Source: JBEKOF01 sp049513975 (GTDB taxonomy: Bacteria; Verrucomicrobiota; Verrucomicrobiia; Limisphaerales; Palsa-1400). Taken from it: 13,228 nucleotides of DNA. The notes below the pieces were generated by a model. That model was not told where the DNA came from, searched no databases, and worked only from the letters and a program-made list of their open reading frames with translations. Shown piece after piece: positions 1-7,300 of this stretch. The position numbers were made by a program, and so were the translations under genes. Position 1 is the first letter of the stretch. Each line of letters begins with the position of its first letter. The DNA is taken from assembly GCA_049513975.1 (NCBI GenBank), contig JBEKVM010000147.1, forward strand, positions 1 to 13,228. Direction: 5' to 3'.

Positions 1-246
1 GCGGGCGCGGGTTATCAGGTGCCGTTTGCCGAGCGCATTCGCCGGGAGGCGGGGATCGCGACGGCGGCGGTCGGCGGCATCACCGAACCGACGCACGCGG
101 ACGAGATCATCCGCAATGGCCGCGCGGACATGGTGTTGCTGGCGCGGGAGTTTCTGCGCGAGCCGTATTGGCCGCGCCTGGCGGCGCGCGCCTTGGGCCA
201 TAAGGACGCGGTTTCCGGGCCGGTTCAATACGGCAGAGCCTGGTGA
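1..246 (+). CDS. NADH:flavin oxidoreductase, old yellow enzyme family (3' end only)
   Basis: The reading frame is open from the first base and stops at TGA 244-246, giving the last 81 residues of a larger protein whose start lies outside the window. The visible part matches the C-terminal end of the FMN-binding TIM barrel of YqjM-like old yellow enzymes. It has AVGGITEP (the strand and turn that hold the FMN phosphate), then GRADMVLLAREFLREPYWP, and the family-typical ending PVQYGRAW. Such enzymes use NAD(P)H to reduce activated C=C bonds of enones and related electrophiles in the cytoplasm. The physiological substrate cannot be told from this fragment. The downstream neighbour is a gene-poor stretch with a transposase relic, so an operon with the glucan synthase is unlikely. 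Family assignment is firm; the exact subtype is inference. Confidence 0.9.
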   Translation, partial: AGAGYQVPFAERIRREAGIATAAVGGITEPTHADEIIRNGRADMVLLAREFLREPYWPRLAARALGHKDAVSGPVQYGRAW

Positions 247-503
247 TCGCAATTAATTCGTGGCCGTTGGGGTTGGCTCAAATCCCGTGGCCTCATCCCA
301 ATTCCTACGCACCGCCTCGATGCGACCCAAAAACAGCCCGACTGAACACGCGCAACAGGTTGTTGAACTATTTCGTGCGCCAGCCAGTGTCGGTTGCTGC
401 TCCGGCGCGGCCAAAATGCCCGTGCTGCGGCAGCGACATGATGCCCTTGCGTTGATATTGTTCCTGCAAATGTCAGGATGGCAACGGCGGCGGGGCAATT
501 CAA

Positions 504-886
504 GCCAACCTCGAAGCCCTCGTCATCAACTCGCCGTGCTCCATCGCCAGGCCCGCAAACCCAAACTCCGCCCTGCGGATCGCCTGCTTTGGGTTGGCCT
601 GCGGCGCTTCTGGCCACGCTGGCAACACGCCCTGCTCCTCTTCCAACCCCAAATCGTCATCGCTTGGTATTGCCGCGGCTTTCGCCTCTTCTGGCGATGG
701 AAATCACGGGGCCGCAGTGCCAGACCCTCCACCAACTGCGAACTCACCGCTCTGGTTCAGCGGATGTGGCAAGCCAATCCCAGTTGGGGCAGTCGCCGCA
801 TCCAAACCGAACGGGCCAAGCTGGGCATTCCTATTTCGGATTCCACCGTCCGCAAGTACCGCCCAAAACATCGCCGCTCGGCCTCA
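504..886 (+). pseudogene. Degenerate integrase-type transposase fragment
   Basis: From 521 to about 877 the frame encodes the N-terminal part of a familiar integrase-core transposase (IS3/IS481-like). In order it shows RHQLAVLHRQ, KPKLRPADRLLWV, a Trp-rich stretch with FRLFWRWKSRG, and the helix-turn-helix-like NPSWGSRRIQTERAKLGI followed by DSTVRKYRPKHRR. The preceding residues ANLEAL are in another frame (504-521). Restoring one base near 521-522 would join them as ANLEALRHQLAVL, which I read as a one-base deletion. The sequence stops resembling the family just after RPKHRR. The DDE integrase core that should follow, with its catalytic acidic residues, is absent, so this cannot be an active transposase. 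I see no matching terminal inverted repeats. Identification rests on remembered family sequences, and the exact ends are approximate. Confidence 0.72.
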
Positions 887-1101
887 GCTAAAAGGGCTGA
901 CCAGATTCCCTCACGGTCCTTCAAATTCAAGTTCTTAAAGTCAACCTGTATGCCGAATGCAGGTGTCCCGGCCCTTGGTGCGGGGTATCCCGACATCTCC
1001 AGGCTAAATCGCGGGAAGTTCCAGTCCATTTCCGAAACGATCCCCAAAACCAGTCCCTCCGGGCAGGCACGATCTCCTCGCCCAAGAATCCATCGTTGGA
1101 A

Positions 1102-1204
1102 CGGGATCAAGGCCATTTCTCGCCACACCTGAAGGGGCTGAAGTCGCCACCAAATCTTGCCATACGGATAACACCCCATATTTTCCAACCGGGATCAAGG
1201 GCAT
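1102..1204. repeat. Pair of short imperfect direct repeats
   Basis: CGGGATCAAGGCCAT at 1102-1116 recurs as CGGGATCAAGGGCAT at 1190-1204, 14 of 15 bases identical and 88 bp apart. Flanking bases are also similar in a loose way (TTGGAA before the first copy, TTCCAA before the second). They could be remnants of a mobile element edge or protein-binding sites upstream of the synthase, or chance. I attach no function. Confidence 0.35.
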
Positions 1205-1324
1205 AATTGGGCAGTAATCATCGCCGAAGCGGCAGCGTTATTGGGTTGGTCCCGAGCAGCGACCGCGCCCGGACTGATCATTGTGCAATCTGCTCCGTTG
1301 CCACCGGTCGAGGCGGCAGACGCC

Positions 1325-1331
1325 AAGGAGG
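1325..1331 (+). promoter_or_regulatory. Strong Shine-Dalgarno-like AAGGAGG without a normal start codon
   Basis: AAGGAGG is followed by ATAA and then ATT at 1336, which is the first codon of the glucan synthase frame after its upstream TAA (1333-1335). No ATG, GTG or TTG lies at a usable distance in any frame. The first standard in-frame start is ATG 1387, 55 bases further on, where only a weak GGA-containing site is present. Either the site is a chance or leader element, or translation starts at the rare codon ATT 1336 and adds 17 residues. Confidence 0.35.
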
Positions 1332-1386
1332 ATAAATTTCCGCCGGCAGGCAAATTGCAGGAATCGCGACCGGAAGCAAAAACAAC

Positions 1387-4300
1387 ATGCAGACGCTGCC
1401 ATTGCGCTTTCAGAACTGGATGGCCAGAGAGGCGGTTTCGCGCCCTGGCGCGGGCGAACCGCCATTGCGAGCCGAGTTGTTTGGTGTCGAACAACTGGCG
1501 CGCCACGCCAAAGCCCTCGCGGTCAGTCACCAGATAGTCACGCGACCGGGCACCAACCGTCTGCTGGCACGCTTGGGCCAAAACGAGGAAGTTCTCAGGG
1601 ACTTCAATCGCGCGAGCCTTGCGGTAGATCCAAGCCGGCGCATCACGCCTGCCGCCGAATGGCTGCTCGACAATTTCTACCTGATTGAAGAACAAATTCA
1701 CCTGGCCCGGCGGCATTTGCCCCGGGGCTATAGCCGGGAGTTGCCCCGCCTTTTGAACAGCCCTTCCGCCGGGTTGCCGCGCGTTTACGACATCGTGCTC
1801 GAATTGATTGCCCATGTGGATGCGCAGATTGATGCGGCACCACTCACCGCCTTTATCGCCGCCTACCAAACGGTGGTTTCTTTGAAACTGGGCGAGTTGT
1901 GGGCCCTTCCAATTATGTTGCGGCTGGGGCTGATCGAAAATCTCCAACGCATCGCCACCAGGCTGAGCGGCGCCCGGAAAGATCGCGACCTGGCGGACTT
2001 GTGGGTGGATCGTCTGCAGGAGATGGCGGAGAAGAACCCGTGCCACCTCGTGGTCGTGGTGGCGGGCATGGCGAAATCCGATCTCCCCATCTCCAGTTCG
2101 TTCGTGGCGGAGTTTTGTCAGCGATTGTCGCGACAAAGCCCAGTGTTGCACCTCGCCCGCACCTGGCTCGAACAATGTCTGGTTGAACAAGGGTCCTCCA
2201 TCGAGCAGTTGGTCCATCTGGACAGTCAAAATCAGGCCGCCGACCAGGTATCGGTGAGTCACAGCATATCCAGTCTTCGCTTCTTGAGCGCGATGGATTG
2301 GAAGGAGTTCGTGGAAACCCTGAGTCTGGTCGAGCAGACGTTGCGCTCTGATCCCGCTGACGTTTACCGCGGGATGGATTTTGCGACGCGCGACCGCTAT
2401 CGCCATTCGGTCGAGTTCCTCGCCCGGCACAGCCGCTTATCGGAAGCAGACATCGCGCGGCGCGCCATCCAATTGGCGGCGGAGAGCGCCCTGGAAAAGG
2501 GGCGCGAAGACCGAATCGCGCATGTGGGTTATTATCTGATTGACAAAGGCAAGTCAACGCTGGGGCGCCTGGTCAAGGCACGGTGGCCCTGGCGAACCCT
2601 CGTCGAACGAAGCATCCACCGTTTTCCGCTGACATTTTACGCTGGAGGCATCGCGGAGATCACTTTGCTTGCCACTTTCGGGTTTGTGGAACAGGCCCGG
2701 AGGGTCGGGGTGTCCAGATGGGAACTCGCTTTCTTCACGGCTGTTTTCCTTCTGTGCGCCAGCCAGCTGGCGGTGGCGTTGATGAACTGGCTGTGCACTT
2801 TGCTCGTGAAACCCCACCTGCTCCCGCGTTTGGATTATTCCTCCGGGATTCCACCAGAATGCCGTGCCATGGTGGTTGTTCCCACAATGCTCACGAGCCA
2901 GGCAGGGGTTGATAGCCTGATCGAGACGTTGGAGATTCATCATCTTGCAAACCGGGATGAATGCCTCCACTTCGCCTTGTTGACAGATTTCCGCGACGCA
3001 TCGGAGGAAGTTCTGCCTGGGGATCAAGCGTTGTTGCAGCGGGCACGAGACGGAGTGGAGATGTTGAACCAGAAGTATCCTTCCCAGAACCAGACTCTCT
3101 TTTTCTTATTTCATCGTCCACGCCGCTGGAACGCGGGAGAAGGGTTGTGGATGGGCTACGAGCGCAAGCGTGGAAAGCTCATGGAGTTTAACAGCCTGCT
3201 CCGCGGCGGTTCGCACGACCGCTTTTCTGAAATCGTTGGGGACACGGCCATCCTGGCAGCCATCAAGTATGTTATCACGCTCGACACCGACACCCAGCTT
3301 CCGCGCGATGCGGCCCGGCAGCTCGTGGGAACAATGGCCCATCCGTTAAACCGCCCGGCGTTCGATGCGGTGCGCGGAATTGTCGCTGAAGGCTACAGCA
3401 TTATGCAACCGCGGGTCGGGGTGAGTCTGCCCAGCGCGCGGCGATCCTGGTTTGTCCGGCTTTTTGCGGGCGACGCGGGAATTGATCCTTACACCCGGCA
3501 AGTGTCCGACGTATATCAGGATGTTTTCCGGGAAGGGTCGTTCATCGGAAAGGGAATTTACGATGTGGATGCCTTCCAGCGAGCCGTGACGGGGCGCTTC
3601 CCGGAGAACACCGTTCTCAGCCACGACTTGTTGGAAGCATGCCATGCCCGCTCCGCCCTCGTGAGCGACGTGGAGTTTTACGAAGAACATCCATCCCGCT
3701 ACAATGTGGATATTGATCGGCGCTACCGTTGGATTCGTGGAGATTGGCAGATTACGCAGTGGCTCCTGCCCCGGGTTCCCGGGTCTGACGCCCGCCGAAT
3801 CGCCAACCCGCTTTCCGTACTGTCGCAGTGGAAAATACTCGACAATCTCAGGCGCAGCCTGGTTCCCGTGTCGTTGGTGTTCCTCCTCCTGGGCAATTGG
3901 CTGCTCCTGCCCGAGCTCGGCGGCCTTGGCACGCTGCTCGTTGTTTCAGTCATCGCGCTCCCTGGGTTTTTGGCGGCGCTGGTCAATGTGTTCCGCAAAC
4001 CGGGTGATTTGCCCTGGGCCATGCACCTGCGGGGAGCGGCTGCATCGTATGGCCGGCAACTCGGCCAGATTTTTCTCACACTGGCATTTTTACCCTACGA
4101 CGCCTACATCAGCCTGGACGCGATCGGTCGGACATTGCTGCGCCAAATAGTTACGCACAAGCGACTCCTCGAATGGAGAACCTCCGGCGATTCAGAACGG
4201 ACTACTCGGGCCAACCTTGCCAGCTTTTACGCCACGATGTGGATTGCCCCAGTGGCGGCGCTGGCGACCGGACTTTTCCTGGCCACCGGACGACTGGACC

Positions 4301-7300
4301 AACTGTCCCTGGCCCTGCCAATTCTAGGCGTCTGGTTCGTCGCACCCTGGATCGCCTGGCGCATTAGCCAGCCCATTGAATCACCGGCTCCGGATTTGAC
4401 TGCGGAGCAACTGCTGTTTTTAAGACGCGCCGCCCGCAAAACCTGGCATTTTTTTGAAACCTTTGTCACCGCGCAGGAGAACTGGCTGCCGCCGGACAAT
4501 TTTCAGGAAGTTCCGGCCCCCGTGATTGCTTCGCGAACCTCGCCTACGAACATGGGCCTGGCGCTGCTGGCCAATTTGGCCGCCCGGGATTTCGGGTATC
4601 TTTCAGCCGGCGGCTTGATCCGGCGGACACAAGACGCCCTCACCTCGATGCAGCGATTGGAACGGTATCGTGGGCACTTCTACAATTGGTATGAAACGCG
4701 CGCCATGCGGCCGCTCCTTCCCCTTTATGTTTCCAGCGTGGACAGCGGCAATCTGGTGGGACATTTGCTCACACTTGGTTCCGGACTGAGGGAAGTGGCT
4801 GATCAAAAGATTTATGAGCCGCAGATTTTTGCCGGTCTGCGCGACACGGTGGGGGTTCTCAGAGATTTGGCCCGCGAAAACTCCGCGCTGGCAACACTCG
4901 AGGCAGAATTGGAGAACCCGCCCGCCGGTCTGCGCGCGGCGTCTGCCTTGTTGGAAAGGGCGACGCGTCAGGCGGCCGAAATCGCGGCATCCCTGGTGAA
5001 TGAGGGGGAACAACTCAAGCGCTGGTCCCAAGCTTTGCAGGAAAACTGCCAAGATCAGTTGGCGGACTTGTTTTTCCTTGCACCGTGGCTGGCGTTGCCA
5101 ACCCCATGTCCAAGCCCATGGAGCGAGGATGGGTCAACACCACGTTCCCTGTCTGTGAAAGCTGATAAGAACGGCCTCTCGTCGGCTTCGGCCACGTTCC
5201 AGCAGAAACTCACTCAACTCGACCAAGCACCCACTCTGCGGGAAGTCGCGACGTTCGACCAATCACTTTGCCTGTTGCTTGAGGCTGCGTTGCAGACTCT
5301 CCCGACGGAACCGACCCAATCGCGGCTGGAAAAGCGAGAGCAGCTCACGGAACTGTCGCGCTGCCTGCGTGAGGCTTCCGATCATGCCCGGCAGCGGCTG
5401 CTCGCGTTGGCCAATCTGGCCACGCAAAGCGATGAAATGGCCGCGATGGATTTTACTTTCATGTTCGACCCGGCGCGGGATTTGTTTTCCACCGGGTTTA
5501 ATGTCAGTGAACGCCGGTGTGACAACAGCTTCTATGATCTGTTGGCCTCGGAGGCGCGCTTGTGCAGCTATGTCGCCATCGCTTTGGGGCAAGTGCCGCA
5601 GAAGCAGTGGTTCTCGATGGGGCGACTGCTCGTCGCGGCGCGGGGTGGGCCGATCCTGGTTTCGTGGAGCGGTTCGATGTTCGAATATCTGATGCCCCTG
5701 CTGGTCATGCCCAACTATGAGCACACCTTGCTCGATCACACCTGCAAGGCGGCGGTGCAACAACAAATCGAGTACGGGAAATCCCGCGGCGTGCCGTGGG
5801 GTATATCCGAATCAGGCTACAACCGGACCGACGTTCACTTGAACTACCAATACCGCGCCTTCGGCGTGCCGGGTCTGGGCTTGAAGAGAGGCTTGGCCGA
5901 TGATCTCGTGATCGCTCCTTACGCCACCGTGTTGGCGTTGATGGTTGCGCCCGTGGAAGCCTGTCGCAACCTGCAACGGCTGGCCGCGGACGGGCGCGAA
6001 GGAGACTACGGCTTTTACGAAGCGGTGGATTACACCGTGTCACGACTGCCACCGGACGAAACGAGCGCTTCGATCCGGTCATTTATGGCGCATCATCAAG
6101 GGATGAGCTTGCTGTCCCTGGTTAATCTGTTGCGGGAGTTTCCCATGCAACGGAGATTCATGGCCTGTCCGATGCTCCAGGCCGCGGAATTACTGTTGCA
6201 GGAACGTGTGCCCAAGGCCGCTGGGAGCGTGCTCTCCAAAGATTTGAAATTGGAGGAATCGCCGACCTTGGCGGGCAGCGGCGAGGCGGTCATGCGCGTA
6301 TTCACGAATCCCACACTCCCGGCGCCCGAGGTTCATCTTTTGTCCAATGGCAGCTATCATGTCGTGATCAGCAGCGCCGGCGGCGGCTACAGCCGCTGGC
6401 GCGATCTGGCGGTCACGCGTTGGCGGGAGGACAGCACACGCGATTGCTGGGGGTCGTTTGTTTACCTGCGCGATCTGGCGACGGGGGAGTCCTGGTCCGC
6501 CGCCTATCAGCCCACCTTGTGCGCGACGACAGGCTACGAAGCCATCTTCACCCAGGCGCGGGCCGAATTTCGGCAGCGGCATGCCGGCCTTGAAATCCAC
6601 ACCGAGATCAGCGTGTCGCCGGAGGACGACGTGGAGCTGCGGCGCATCACGATCACCAATCGTTCCCCCGTGACGCGCCTCATTGAATTGACCAGCTACG
6701 CGGAAGTCGTGCTGGCGATTCCGGCGGCGGACGCGGCCCATCCCGCTTTCAGCAATCTTTTCGTGGAGACGGAATTCGCGCGAAACTCCTCCGCCATCCT
6801 CTGCACGCGCCGCGCCCGTTCCCAGGAGGAAAAGCCGCCCTGGTTGCTGCATCTGATGGTGGGTCAGGGCGGGGAGCAGGGGGAAATCTCCTGCGAAACG
6901 GATCGCTCCTGCTTTATTGGTCGTGGCGGAACATTGGCCAACCCTGCCGCGATGCAAAGTATTTCGCCACTTTCCAACACGGTCGGTTCCGTGCTGGATC
7001 CGATCATTTCGCTGCGGCGCACGGTGTCTTTGCCAGCCCATGAGACCGCGGTTATTGACTTGGTTACCGGTATGACAGAAACCCGGGAACTCGCACTGGC
7101 CCACATGGAAAAATATCAAAGCTCGCGCATGGCCGACCGCGCCTTCGATCTGGCGTGGACCCACAGCCAAGTGACGCTGCACCATCTCAATGTCACGGAG
7201 GGAGAGGCCCAACTTTACGGACGACTGGCCAGCGCGTTGATCTATGCCGACCCGGCCCGTCGGGCCAGCTCAGGGGTGATGCTCAACAACCGTCGCGGGC

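Larger units (their letters stand above)
887..1386. other. Gene-poor stretch between transposase relic and glucan synthase
   Basis: I see no convincing gene here. Open frames exist on both strands, including a plus frame that runs on from the transposase relic to 1132 and a minus frame at 1188-757, but neither resembles a family I know. Long open frames are expected by chance at this GC content. The stretch holds a pair of short direct repeats (1102-1116 and 1190-1204) and a strong ribosome-binding-like sequence (1325-1331). The promoter of the glucan synthase should lie here, but I could not pick out a persuasive -35/-10 pair. The smaller gap at 247-503 also shows no gene. Confidence 0.5.

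Noticed and set aside
270..290. GGCTCAAATCCCG resembling a tRNA T-arm
   Set aside because: There is no matching acceptor stem, anticodon arm or D-arm at the right spacing.
400..455. A CPCCGSDM zinc-ribbon-like motif in another frame just before the transposase relic
   Set aside because: It is short and stops at TGA 453-455, with only a vague likeness to transposase zinc ribbons; it may be part of an older relic but cannot be supported.
260..1132. A single 290-residue plus frame covering the whole gap
   Set aside because: Only 521 to about 877 resembles a known protein, and the resemblance begins and ends abruptly; the remaining parts look non-coding.
757..1188. A 143-residue minus-strand open frame
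   Set aside because: One half is antisense to the transposase relic and the other half matches nothing I know; chance is likely at this GC content.
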